The position numbers and the translations under genes were made by a program. The notes under the pieces were generated by a model that did not search any database, was not told where the DNA came from, and saw only the letters and a program-made list of their open reading frames with translations. Shown here piece by piece: positions 48,210 through 59,835 of a stretch of 64,000 bases of DNA. The first letter of the stretch is position 1. The number at the start of each line of letters is the position of its first letter. This DNA is from Sclerodactyla briareus (taxonomy: Eukaryota; Echinodermata; Holothuroidea; Dendrochirotida; Sclerodactylidae): contig JAODTK010005523.1 of the NCBI GenBank assembly GCA_026419785.1, positions 186,001 to 250,000 on the forward strand, in the 5' to 3' direction.

Positions 48210-50140
48210 AATATTTTGACAAATTTTTTTTCGCAAAAATGAAAAGAAACCGCCGGGTTGGGTCCTCGCGGCAAATATGTAAGTCGATTTCGAAACGATC
48301 GCCATGTTTCGAAAACAAGAAACGAATAATCAAAAGAGTTCGTCAGAGCGGTACAGCAATGTCCACATTCGAACCCATCCGAGATTTTACTATGGTAGGC
48401 CGTGTGGCAGTGTGCCAAGTTTCAGGTAATTTGCATTCAATGTGCGAACACGAGAAACTCTTCTGTGGTTGTGACGGCGACAGAATTGTCTAAATAATCG
48501 AACCTTCAAAGACATTTTGCCACCCTAACACAGCAGTGAATCATGTTGCTATTGGCCGATGAGATGTTGGTCGCCCCGTCACTTCGCATATAATAATATC
48601 TCGTTCTTATTTTAAAGCGCTTTTCCAGGTTGAAGGCATGCTCAAAGCGTCTTTCAGATATCATCCCAGATTATTGATCACACACGTATCATACATCACT
48701 CACCTCTTGCTGGCTCTCTCCTGACGCACTATTTCAGTAAGCCACTTCATCGTGTCCCCAATATTAAGCAGCCACATACGGCGCTCAAGACTCTTAACAA
48801 ATCACCTTAGAAGATACTGAGCTAATTCGCCTCCTCGCCCCATTCACTAGTTGTTCCTGTGTTTATCAGTTTATTGAATATGTTGTCTACCCTAACAACG
48901 CGAATTCTCGATCCTAACTCCAAGTACAATTGATTCTTATTAAAAAAAAACAGTTGATTAGTGCGGCTGTTCTGAGAACTACATATTTATACCATTATTA
49001 TCGGACAAAACAGGGCGAATTGCGAATGGCTCAAGTTATTCTCATGGATCGAACCATTTCCGAAATATGTTGACAACATCGTACTGAAAAAAAATACACA
49101 ACTCACTACGACCCAGGTATTGTTGGTTGGATGGGTTGTAGAATATGCCTACGGTTAATTCCGCCTGTCGTCAGAGGAGATTAATACATGGATTTTTTGA
49201 CCCGTAACAGACACGTATTCAACCTATCATAAAACATTACCCCATAGGATCTCTCCACCGTATATTCAGGGGAATTTGACCGGACCGTATTCCCCATGTG
49301 CCGTATAAATCAATTCAATGGGAGTAGGTCTGTACTGTACTGTATAGGCATCATTCGCCAAGATTGCTGCAACTCTCTATACGTAGATAGGTATACAGGC
49401 AGGTGGACTGATATAAATGCATGTGTGCTGTATCTATATCCACAGATGGAAGAAGGAGAGCTGAAATACAATCTCAATGTGGACGATATAGAGTACAATC
49501 ATACATTTCTGTGGAATTTTCGGGCCAAGGAGAAAAGTTGTCCCCATGCGAGATACAATGAAGAACAAGCAATTGTATTATTGTGTAACGTCCTTCCAGC
49601 AACATAAAGTTTTGTTACTCTAGCTTGCAGAAAAGATGCGGAGACGAATTCTAGGTAGAGCAACCTGGATATGGAAAGTGCCAGTGTGTGTGCATGTAGT
49701 CTCAACGCAAAGAGTGCAATCGCCTTCCAGCATGGGCAGGGGGACATTTTGGCTTCTAGGCTATAAGTAGGGCGACAGGTATGCCTCGTACGTAGACGTA
49801 ACAAAGTTGCGGAAACATGACATGTTGCATAGTATTGTTTATCGCCATATTCTACACAACAGCGTCAATCCAGTATAGACGCGTTATTGTTGGATTGCTG
49901 GGGCTACACGCAAAGTTCCCGGAATCCACCGTAAGGTGGTAACACACGACGAAAGCCTTAACGGAACACATCCAATTGTTTAGTAAACGTGCCAACGGTT
50001 ATGGTTTAAAACGCCCATTTATCTGTGTTACAGCCGCCCTGATGACGTTTGAACGTATGGAATACCTCACAATATATTCAAGGGACTATGAAATGATTTA
50101 AAATATTTGGGAGAAGCATTATTTTGGGAGAAATAAGGAT
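48210..50140. other. No confident gene; one candidate exon
   Basis: At 49,446 an ATG directly follows an acceptor-like CTATATCCACAG and opens a charged frame of about 54 codons (begins MEEGELKYNLNVDDIEYN) ending near 49,607. It is part of a longer 103-codon frame starting at 49,296. I recognise no family. The 84-codon frame at 48,239-48,493 is equally unsupported. The remainder shows no repeats. Confidence 0.25.
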
Positions 50141-50147
50141 TTCCTGT

Positions 50148-50290
50148 CAATGACGTCATCGTCCTGACGTCACCGAAATCAATGACCCGAGGATGACCCG
50201 AGGTCTTATTGACGAAAACAACAAGTCCGACTTGTTTAGCCCGAGGTCATATTGACGAAAACAACAACACATCCGACTTGTTAAGAGTCG
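50148..50290 (+). promoter_or_regulatory. Paired CRE sites and a 45-bp direct repeat
   Basis: TGACGTCA at 50,151-50,158 and TGACGTCAC at 50,165-50,173 are two CREB/ATF-type sites 14 bp apart. They are followed by two direct repeats of about 45 bp that share CCCGAGGTC-TATTGACGAA, AACAACAA and TCCGACTTGTT (about 50,196-50,239 and 50,241-50,284). The cluster is outside the CRE-bearing dispersed repeat. It looks promoter-proximal, but no transcript start or downstream coding exon is recognisable. Confidence 0.3.
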
Positions 50291-50499
50291 TTTCCGAATA
50301 CAAAGCAAAGGACACAACAAAGCAACCTGATTTGTACTTGCCACAGTCGTTTTGCACCGCCGTGCGCGCATGACAACAGTGACTGTAACTTGAAGGAAGA
50401 CTCCACACCTGCTTCAACAGCTTGAGAGGTTGAAGTTAATACTAGAGAAGTTCTCCTCGGTCAAACAAATCAGGTGATTTAATTGTTCAGAGTAGGCTG

Positions 50500-50760
50500 A
50501 AGTGAAGGCTTCGACCTTAGGCTTAGGTTAGCCTAACGTTAGGCGTATGCCATAGCTTGCCGCCTAGGCGACATAAAAATTAACATTACAAATTTACAAA
50601 TCACAGTTACACAGTCGCCGCAAGATAAAATAGGCCTAACCACTATCCAGCCCAATCTCATTCGCGAAGTCTAAGTTAGGACTTTATTATTGTAATTGTG
50701 TAGTAGAATATGAAGTGTGAGTCAATAAATAGGCTAGGCTTGTACTTGCATAATGTTGTT
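50500..50760. other. AGGCCTA-rich stretch with 14-bp palindrome
   Basis: Contains the perfect palindrome GCCTAACGTTAGGC (50,531-50,544), and repeated TTAGGCTTAGG, TAGGCCTAAC and TAGGCTAGGC words. Such words are frequent in echinoderm intergenic DNA. No coding content. Confidence 0.5.
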
Positions 50761-52665
50761 ACTGGCCATAATGTTGTTACATCACTGTCCATTGTGAAAA
50801 CAGGATGTAGGGTGTAGGTCACACAGAATATTTTAGGCGTGGCACGTCAGTCAAATGAGGGACGAAGTTTTAAATGAATCTTTGGTGTGGAGTCACATAA
50901 AGGCTGAACAAACTTTCAATTGTGGCGCACCAGTAAAAAAAATTGTAGCTTGTCTTTCAATTACTTTACAGTACAAGTAAGAAAAAAAAATTATAACTCT
51001 AATGAGTTTTTTGGTTGACAATGTAACGTCAGCGTAGCATTTACTTTACATGTGAGAAAATCCCCAAATTTTGATTGGTTGCTTTTAAACACCTAAGAAA
51101 ATTACAGCAAATCTGATTTTAGTTTGTTCTTCCTACTTTAACATAAAAAAATATGTATTTACGAAAAGGAACCCTATCATTAGGTGAGAGGATGCATTCC
51201 CTTTAGGGTGAGGCATCCTCTCACCACCAAACATCTTTAGCAGATTTTCCCACTGCCAAGCTTACAGCGACATATTCTCTGTATTAAGCGAACTGAAATG
51301 CCCTCCAGACAAAAAGGCATCGCGTGAAGAGGCATGCCCTTAACCACACTTCAAGAGAGGGGAGGGCCAAACTTCGGTGGGGATAAAATAATGGATGCAG
51401 TAAAATGATCTAAGTTATACTATTATAACTAATTGTCACTCAACAGCCATTAACTCCCTATGTCGTTAGTAGCATGGGATGGAATCCTCGCCACACTTAT
51501 TGTTTCACAACTTAATATAACAAGATGCTCATCACAAAGGCGAGTCATGACATGCATGCGACCATTTCATATTGGCACCTTTCTCAACCCAGCAATGACG
51601 GGTAGTTTTGTTGAAGAGGGAGACAGCGGATAGGTCCTTCCTACGTAACGTAAACTATCTGCCATATATTTAATCACGCATATAACTCGCCATTGACTAC
51701 CCCGCAATGAAGCTTCAAATTCTGGTTCCGAAAACTCTGGATTTCAATTGTGCCTCCTGTGGTGATGTGACTACAGATTTCGCACTTGCGCCCTCTACTC
51801 TGTCTCCTGTTTGCAAGGTTAAATGGAATACGGTCACTGCTCCTAACAGGTTTCTCTGTGATTAACTCAACTCAACATGACTCCTGATGACAGATTTAAG
51901 GATACCCTGCTAATGGGAAGTATTTCGTGAAGAGAGAAACATGTTGCTGGTGATCATTGGGGTCCGAGCAGATACGTTTAGGTAAGCCTAAGACATTGTA
52001 GACATTGTATATGATGACTCCTTCAAAGAGCTAGAATGCCTCAAGTGTATCCCGACCCTGGCTACAAATCATAGACATCGATATATCTGAAATAATACAG
52101 GGGTTGCAAGTGGAACGATGACGAGATATTGAACTAGAATTCGCTCATGGAGATATTGGTATGGCACGAGGCCATTTCCTTATTCATGGCGGTAACATTC
52201 ACGTGACGTAATACGTGACATTGAAGGTGAAGATATTGGGCGTAAGAATAAAGTTGATTTGCTGGGTTGGTTAGAAAACACACTGTCCTCACGGTTTTCG
52301 AGGTAGAACTCTCTGCACGCAAGGACACCTCCGTCACGGGGAATGTTAGTGATAATACAATGATGTAAAACCCCATAGTGACGAAGAGGCAACAATCAGG
52401 GGTGTTTTCTTAATAGAACTTAAACTATTAATGAATTGAGTTTAGTCCTTAAAATGGCTGTGAATTTTATAAGGCAAAGGGTTCAGAACTGAGCCCACAT
52501 ACCCAGATATAACAAGTCTACCTGGGTTGACATCCATAGATTCAGCAATATGCAATGATTGCTTCTAGTGTTAGATTCGTCTCCGGACGGTTTCTCCATT
52601 ATGTAGTTCGAAATCAGTTTTTTCTACTTCAGGTAGGGTAGAAAGCGTAACGAATATGGAACAGT
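50761..52665. other. No gene recognised; one strong hairpin
   Basis: AT-rich with short A runs (50,935-50,990). A perfect hairpin lies at 51,183-51,225 and is listed separately. Minus-strand frames at 52,134-52,395 overlap in two phases and may extend the doubtful coding region that follows, but no domain is recognisable. Confidence 0.35.
51183..51225. other. Perfect 13-bp hairpin
   Basis: GGTGAGAGGATGC (51,183-51,195) and its exact complement GCATCCTCTCACC (51,213-51,225) flank a 17-nt loop that itself contains CCCT-TT-AGGG. It is too short for a typical animal microRNA precursor. It could be a structured RNA element, a protein-bound palindrome or the scar of a small inverted duplication. 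Confidence 0.7.
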
Positions 52666-52669
52666 GGCC

Positions 52670-53330
52670 TTTTCGGGAAATTATTTCCTGGGATCGTCGG
52701 GTGTCGTCGGGTAGTTTTCGGATAACTGTTCTTTCGCTCTTCCAATGTATTTGGGGAAATCTAGAATTGGGATGGCGCCTACCTTGTCAGCCAGCGGAAT
52801 GGTGAAAGTGGAGGTTTTGGATGCCTTCACAATCCTCTCGCGAGATGTTCTGGTGTGGTCCGGTTGGTGCGGTTTGGTTGTTCGATCGTCAATGAAGTAG
52901 GCCGTGTAGCATTGGTATTGGCTTTTGGTGGAGCAGTCGGATTTTTTGGTGGCCCAGGCACAGCTGGCGTCTTTGGTGTGATCTTCTCTGTCCTTGAAAT
53001 AGTCGGCATGGGAATTTCTCAGATGAGTTCATGAGACGGGCAAAACGGCAATCTCTTACCGAGTAGTGTCTTTCCATTTTTTGATTGTTCGTGGCCGGAG
53101 AGGTTCGCCGAATTGGTTTTCGTCACGATGATAGGTGGCGGTTGGCGTGGCCAGGAAATTGATTCTTTCGATTGAGAATTTGATCTTCTTGCATTTTCGT
53201 GATCTTCTGATGGAAGCAGCGTTCAATCGTCTGGTCGTTAGAAGAGTCAGGAGCTGCGTGAACTTCCTGTCGGATTGGACATTGGTGATGTTCGCGTTGA
53301 GTTGCCATTGGTGCTCCTAGATTGCCGGGT
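52670..53330 (-). other. Possible decayed coding region, minus strand
   Basis: Two minus-strand phases stay open over long adjoining stretches. One gives a Pro/Thr/Lys-rich linker-like sequence (TPKTPAVPGPPKNPTAPPK, about 52,900-52,975). After a phase change comes an ordered-looking stretch (FTIPLADKVGAIPILDFPK, about 52,735-52,800) ending in a stop near 52,673. The combination of disordered linker and folded-looking segment suggests a gag-like or LINE ORF1-like protein or a host exon, but I match it to no family. Frame breaks may be decay or sequence errors. Confidence 0.25.
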
Positions 53331-56300
53331 TATGGCGTTCTGTCTGACATAATTTCAGTGCATGGTTGCTTAGTTATGAGAGTGCTGTTGACAAATCACA
53401 TCACATCGTTATGGCTTCGATGGAATTCGAGAGGGTTGCTCAGCCTAAATCCTATTGGAACACTCCAGGCTGTTTACATTATGTGAGTAATGAATGTTCA
53501 ATCTCGCTCTCACTAGTTTCCCAAGTTAGTATCCATGCTCAGAGTGCAGAGTGTTACGTCCAGATGAGGTCTGAACGGATCATGCTATATCTCATATTTG
53601 ATATGATGAATATTACAGCTCACGTGGCTCTTAACAATTTTACCGTGTACAAATATTCTTTCCTCCTAACAAGGAGGGTAGAAATGACCCTTTCATTCAA
53701 AATATAATCATCTGAACTTTACCCATACTTAAGTGCGTGCGTTAAGGATTGTCTGAATGAAGACCAATTTGCAGATTCTACGTTTAATTTCTATGTATTG
53801 GTCAAACACAACTATGATTCCTAACGTAATGCGAAATCCTGGGAGTGCAATGAATTGTCCTAATAGAGACATTTTTAAAAAATAAATAACAACATAAACT
53901 TATAAACTTATATGAAGAAGCGCCAAATAATGTGGTAGCTATGTGGGTAGAGTAGATTATATAATTACTACAGGAGTGAGGTACTTCCTGCGTATTGTAG
54001 TCATCTGGTCGATATTCTTATGCCTTATCACCAAAACGGGACAACCAAAGGAATTATGATATTCAATGCATCCACTCTTACATTTTGGTGGAATGAGAAG
54101 AATAACAATGGGAGCTACAACCAATGTTGGCAAATCATGGTAAAAACAGCCGAGCGAGGCTCCTCACATTAGATCAGTCCTTATATTACTGATATCACAT
54201 CCGTACAAATGATATCATTTTGTCATACACTGTACCATGGGAATCTCATCATTGTATTCAACACAACACGCAAAGTAGCTCCAGTTGCAAGAGTTCTTTT
54301 AACATACTGAATACACACGAGATATGTATGTCATATCGATATATCATGACAACCTAGGCATTCATGTTCATGTAAGGAACGAACGTGATCAATCATGAGG
54401 AAAACCAACGCTCCCATGCCGTGTTCACGATGGTTGAGACATTATCATCAGCATTCCCCGAGCAGTTTGATGGATATCGCTCGTAGAGCAACATAATTAG
54501 ATATTCATAATGATCTCAGTGTATCCAGTCCACTGTAGCCCCACTGTGGCTTTTTGCAACCAGCATCTGATACACTTAATGGGAAACGACGTACATAAAT
54601 GAATAGCGTATGCTATTAAACTAGTACACGGTATAGTTACCGTCATATTCCGTCAATATTGAAAGCGATACTGAATGGTAATTCAACAGTTTCAATATCG
54701 AAATAAAGCACATGTGTATGTTCACTAGGGTCATATTATAAAACAATAGGAACAAATGAAGTGTGAGTCTCATTTATGCTTACGTTATGTTTAATTTTGA
54801 AATATATTTCTCACCAATATTTCACAAACGTAATATTGTGTTTCGTTTTGTTGCGGATAGTCTTCATGCCCTGTGGATTTATCACGTGGTCTATCTTCGA
54901 TTATTATAGTGAATTTCCATGAAACACAAACACCAGTGACCACGTGTCAACTGTAACACTGCGGAAAATGCCAATCTATAATCCCGAGTTCCTGCCCTGC
55001 TTATTCATGGAAGCCCATGTTATATGCCCGAAGGGACGCAGTTGAAGATCACAACTCCGGCAACTAACTTCACCATTTCCGCCTCCTCGAGATTCCCGAC
55101 ATTAGGCAAATGGTTCTAGTCTAGGTAAGAAACCCTGTCACCAAACGAAAGCTCTCAGTTAGTGCTGCCTGTCACCCTCTTCATAACCCAGTCCTTGCAT
55201 GTGTTGAAAGTGGTCAGCGCTAGTGTGCACCCCGGCAAACGTTCATACAGGACATACAGAGCCAGGATGCGATACACAAATATACGTATTGGGAGTGAAA
55301 CTCGACTGTTTGGAACGCTGATGCGCGAGCAACTGAAGCAGATCTAGCAGAGACTTAGCCAGACATCGAAAAGAGTATAACTCTTCTGCATTTCCGAGCT
55401 TCACCTTCCGTTCCCAGATCGGAGCAAGAATTCCCCCTTCCCAGTGAGTTGAGATGTCACCTGGGCAAAAATCTGAGCATCGGAGACCATGTGACTCGGA
55501 GGACTGGCCACCAGTCTCGTGCATCTCTGGATAAGAATAGCAGTAGCCTTCTCAACCGCTAACTATAATCCAGTGCCTCTCGAGTTTGATGATAGTCATG
55601 TCTCAATCTACAGGCATTTCGCCTACGAGATGATACCGCAGGCCCATATTTGTATTTCTAATCTTGGTGGATTAGTCACCAACGTTCCCCGTGTCAAGAT
55701 CCCGTCGTCATCTGCTTAGTCATCACGCCGCTGACAGCTGCCGTGTTATCAGTGCAGCAGTGCCAGGCGCTGGAAATCTAGGAAAAACCTTGGACGCTCC
55801 ATGAGGCACTCCCCCTACTGTCTTGAGGATGCGGAGTTCTGACAATCCCTGCTAGGGGTCTACATTCACATGCAGCCCTTTGAGCGACCGTACGAGCTCT
55901 TAGGCATGCAAAGCCGCAACTTTCGAATTCTTCAGTTTGCGCACATCGAATTTTATCAAGTGCAGGGTCGATCCTATGGTAGTGGCACCTTCATTGGAGT
56001 ACCAAGTCCAGTACCCGCGTCAGATCATCGAAATAATGAACGAGCTGTCTTAGGGCCACGACTGCCAGTAAGGTCCAGTAACCTAGCTGGCCTGGCGCAT
56101 CTGAGAGTAATGGAAAGAGGCAAAGAAATGAATCCAACCACTTGGTCGGAGCCTTAAACGAAAAAAAGCCCTGCTAGCAAGAAGTTCCTTGAAATACGAA
56201 TTCAGCTACTGATTAATGTCGACCGTAAATCCGTGAGAAACTACTCATTATTCATCCATAACTATTAAGGTTAGGTAAATATATTATATAGCGCACATCT

Positions 56301-56429
56301 CTATATACATATTTGTATGCGCTTTACAAACAATACAAAGCATAATGCTCTCCTGAGCAAGCGACACGCAACAATAACAAGAGATACCAATACATAGTAT
56401 AGGGCAAGAACGTGACCCACGACGGGATC
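53331..56429. other. No gene recognised
   Basis: 53,331-55,100 is AT-rich without recognisable structure; the 113-codon frame at 53,366-53,707 has no domain. 55,130-56,160 is visibly less AT-rich and has overlapping open frames on both strands (93-95 codons), which could mark a decayed element, but I recognise no RT, integrase, protease or transposase motif. 56,160-56,430 is AT-rich and may be the 3' UTR of the minus-strand LINE that follows. Confidence 0.35.
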
Positions 56430-58090
56430 ACTAAGGCTATACCGAATACGCCGGATTATTAAATGTTTTGAGCTGGGACCTAAAGTGGCTCAGGGAACTT
56501 GAAGCCCGAAGTGAAGCGGGAAGCGAATTCCACACAGTTGCCGCGGCCACGGCGAAGGCACGGTCGCCAAGGCATTTCGAGTTGGTCCTAGGAATCTTAG
56601 AAGAATTGAGTTACCCGATCTCAGTTGGTATCTGGTATTTCCTGCTGAACAATCATAGATTTAAGGTATGATGGGGCCGTTCGCGAGGGTCTTGTAAGAA
56701 CGACAATCTTAAACAGTATACGGTACTTAACTGGCAACCAATGCAGATTTTAAGATGGTCTTGGATGTGGTCAAATTTTGATACGTGTCACACAAAGCGA
56801 GCTGCGGCATTTTGAATCTTTTTGAGACGCGCAATCTGATATGCAGGAAGTCAATAAAGCAGAGAATTCAATAATCGAGGGGGGCTGAAGATGAGAGCAT
56901 GAACAAGTATTTCACGGGTTTCCTTGGTGAGGAACTTGCTGATGGTACGGAGATTATGGAGATGATAATTAGCAGTTCTGCAGACCTTGGTTATGTGCTC
57001 GGACATATTAAATTCTCGTCGTGAATCACCCCAAGATTGCGTACCCTTTGGACACTTTCAATTTGGACATCGCCTACGGTTATTCGATAAGAATGACCTT
57101 TGCTAGCATTTGTCTGGTACCCAGAAGCATATATTCAGTCTTACTGTCATTTATTTTCAATTTATTCGCCAGCATCCATGTTCTGACCTCACCAATGCAA
57201 TTCTCTAAGGAAAGGATTGCATCACGCTCGGCATTGGTCTTAGAGGGATGAAAAGACAGCATAGCCACTCATATTCACAGAATGATGCTGTGCTATGTCA
57301 AATAGTGGGCTGACATAGTTTTAAAAACCAAAACAACGGGCCAAGACAAGACTCTTGTGTAACACCATATTTTAGTTCGACCTATCAGATAATTATCATC
57401 CACCTTAACAACCTGATGCCCGTTTGTTAGATAGACTGAACCAGTTAAGAGCTGGACCAGTAACCCCAACTCTATTCTGAAGGAGGGACAACTTTACTAA
57501 GTGGTCAATTGTGTCGAAGGCGGCACTTAAATCCAATAATACAAGCTGGGTCACCTTCTTGTTATCCATATTTAGGAGGATATTAGACTGGATCTTTGGG
57601 AGAGCCGTTCCAGTACTGTGGGCTCCTATATGCCGACTGGAGCTCAGGAAGTTCGGCATTAATTGACATGTGAGATAGGAGCTGGGGAATAAGCAGCCTT
57701 TTCTGCTAGTTTAGTGATGAAGGAGAGGTTACTGATCGGGCGATAATTAGCATATGTTGGATCTAGACCGCTGTTTCTTAAGCACCGGTGTCACGACGCG
57801 GATCGCTATTCTGCTGGAAAGTGACCAAAATTTCTAGAGAAACTGATCATTTCAGTAATGGTGGCAGCATCATATCAACCCCCTCTTTAACAAGGAAGTA
57901 GGAATGGATTCGAGACGACTTGCCGTGTTGGGGGCAGACATTATGAGGTTCCTAACCGCAATCTTTCAGTGAGGTCCTGAAACTCAGTGAACAACTCACC
58001 TGGGTTGTGTAATGGTTGCCGACCATAGAACCCTCATTAAAGTGATCCAACAAAAGCCTAATCTCATCAATTTATTTATGAAAAAGCACG
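56430..58090 (-). pseudogene. Non-LTR retrotransposon ORF2 remnant (CR1/L2-like RT)
   Basis: On the minus strand, in order: EIRLLLDHFN (about 58,050); LIMSAPN and IPTSLLK (57,890-57,945); a FGHFPAE block and LKK; NYRPISNLSFITKLAEK (about 57,700-57,755); HSTGTALPKIQSNIL (about 57,590-57,630); VLLDLSAAFDTIDH (about 57,500-57,545); GVTQESCLGP in place of the usual GVPQGSVLGP (about 57,330-57,360); LSFHPS after a damaged YADD site (about 57,250); LKINDSKTEYMLLG (57,125-57,165); ARLKKIQNAAARF (about 56,790-56,830); HWLPV-like and FKIV (about 56,715-56,750); and GDRAFAVAAATVWNSLPAS (about 56,505-56,562). Several frameshifts and stops are present. The endonuclease is not recognised, so the copy is probably 5'-truncated near 58.1 kb. 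Confidence 0.85.
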
Positions 58091-59319
58091 CACGTTCTTG
58101 GCTAGTTTTATGGCAGATGTGTGTTCAGGAAGTGGCTTGGTTCTCTGTTCCTTGGGAGATTGCCTTGATCAGCTGGGAGCTTCTTCTGGTCTCCTGTTTC
58201 CACTCTCAATCCATTTATTAGTTTGGGCCAGTGATATATTTAGGACCATATCACCATCTCGTTCGACAGAAATAGGCACATACGGTCAACATCCAATGCA
58301 GGTTACATAGACCTATACTTTTATAACCGAACCAGCCACGTCCGCACTAGGCAAAATGTACTTCCAGATTCGTTCTCGCCTGACCATATTCATGGCTTGC
58401 CAGCAACTTGTACCGACTGCTCTTTATCAGTACCCCATATTTACGGTCCACCTCGCTCGAAGGTTTGTAAATCATGTAGCCTCAGCCACTCTAAATCTGT
58501 AATTGATGACCAGGGTTCATCCAATGGATACGACTGGTGCCATGGATAAAGCGACAGGTCGAATTAAACCTGAGCCGAGCAGCACAAGTAATTATGGCCT
58601 GCCTCAATCGTGGTAATCTAATCAAGGAATCGATTTCATTACGGTTTTCCGTGATGAAAAACTCCAGGTTCCCAGTCATTGACATAATGGAGAAACCATC
58701 CAGTAATATGACCTGCATATGATGCGACTTCAATCAAGGAGTTATGTGTTAATTTTATTATATGTCCATGCGTCCATATTCCACCACAACTTGTAATAAC
58801 GTGATGGAACTGTTTTGATGGGGTATCAAGCAAATATCTTACAAACTGGCATCATAATTGGTGCAGACAGGACGTCTCACAGAGTATGACTTCAGTATTT
58901 TGAAATGGGACTACATTGTGGCCTGCGCTATGTCTCGGATATGGAAGTGTCTGATACCACCTCTCTTTATTGAAAAAAGTGATACATTGAGGAGGTTTGC
59001 TATGGGGAATTTACTATAACATTCACAGTAGCCTCAGTAGACATTTTTCTTGAAGTTTCCTACCAGGGGGAAATATTATATGAACGGTGCTCGGGAAATA
59101 ATCGCGAGTAATGAATAATCATACATCAAACGATAGAAGTGAACGATACTAGAACAAATGAGATCTCACGCTTCAGCATCAGCTACGCGTACATGACGAC
59201 TATACACGTGTTCTTTATAATCAAGTTTTCATCCTCTAATTATTCGTGTTATTAAAGACAACTGCAGGATGATTTATCAATAAATAGTAATATAATAACT
59301 AATATTATAGCTGAAAAAA
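58091..59319. other. No gene recognised
   Basis: Overlapping short open frames on both strands (60-80 codons) without recognisable domains. No tandem repeat seen. A few hundred bases at the left could be decayed upstream LINE sequence. Confidence 0.35.
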
Positions 59320-59835
59320 ACTGATGCATCAGTCCAAACAGGAAGTTCATACGACTTTCCGTTACGGAGTACAGAATATCGTGCATTGTGAAGCATGTGT
59401 ATTGCGCAAGATCGAAAGGCATCCATCATGCAATAATGAATGAAGTCATACTTGCACTTGCAAACATACTTTGTTTCTATTGAAATTCAAACATTAATCT
59501 CACTTCGAAAAGCATTTAGTCTATGGGAGAGGATTGCTGTAGTAGGTTGGTAGGTGTTGATGGTTACTTTGGTGAAGAAGGACAATAGAACTGCTAAATG
59601 TTGACTCATTCAACAAAATGAAACAATAAAATTAATAACGTAATTTCCTGTGTTGTATATGTGTGACGTCATGCGTTATTGCGCAATTGGGATTCTCCCC
59701 AATTCCTCTGCTTACTGAATAGCCCAAACTTCGAATGCCAATTATTCCACATAGAAACATCGCATTGAAATGGGGTTTGGACCTATGATACAGTTTTCCA
59801 TTCTCCACGATATGACTACTGTTATATACAAGCGT
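59320..59835 (-). repeat. Dispersed repeat with TGACGTCA core, copy 3 (inverted)
   Basis: Reverse complement of the repeat at 2,025-2,510 and 19,520-19,920. On the plus strand the landmarks appear in reverse order: GTCCAAACAGGAAGTTCATA, GCGCAAGATCGAAAG, TGGGAGAGGATTGCTGTAG, TGACGTCATGCGTTATTGCG, GGGATTCTCCCC, GAAATGGGGTTTGGACCTA and GTTTTCCATTCTCC. It reaches as far as copy 1 at the distal end (the GCGCAA and CATACGACTT words), which copy 2 lacks. Confidence 0.8.

Noticed and set aside
55130-56160. Possible DIRS, Gypsy or other retroelement polyprotein
   Set aside because: Composition is less AT-rich and several frames are open, but no RT, RNase H, integrase or tyrosine recombinase motif could be found in any frame.
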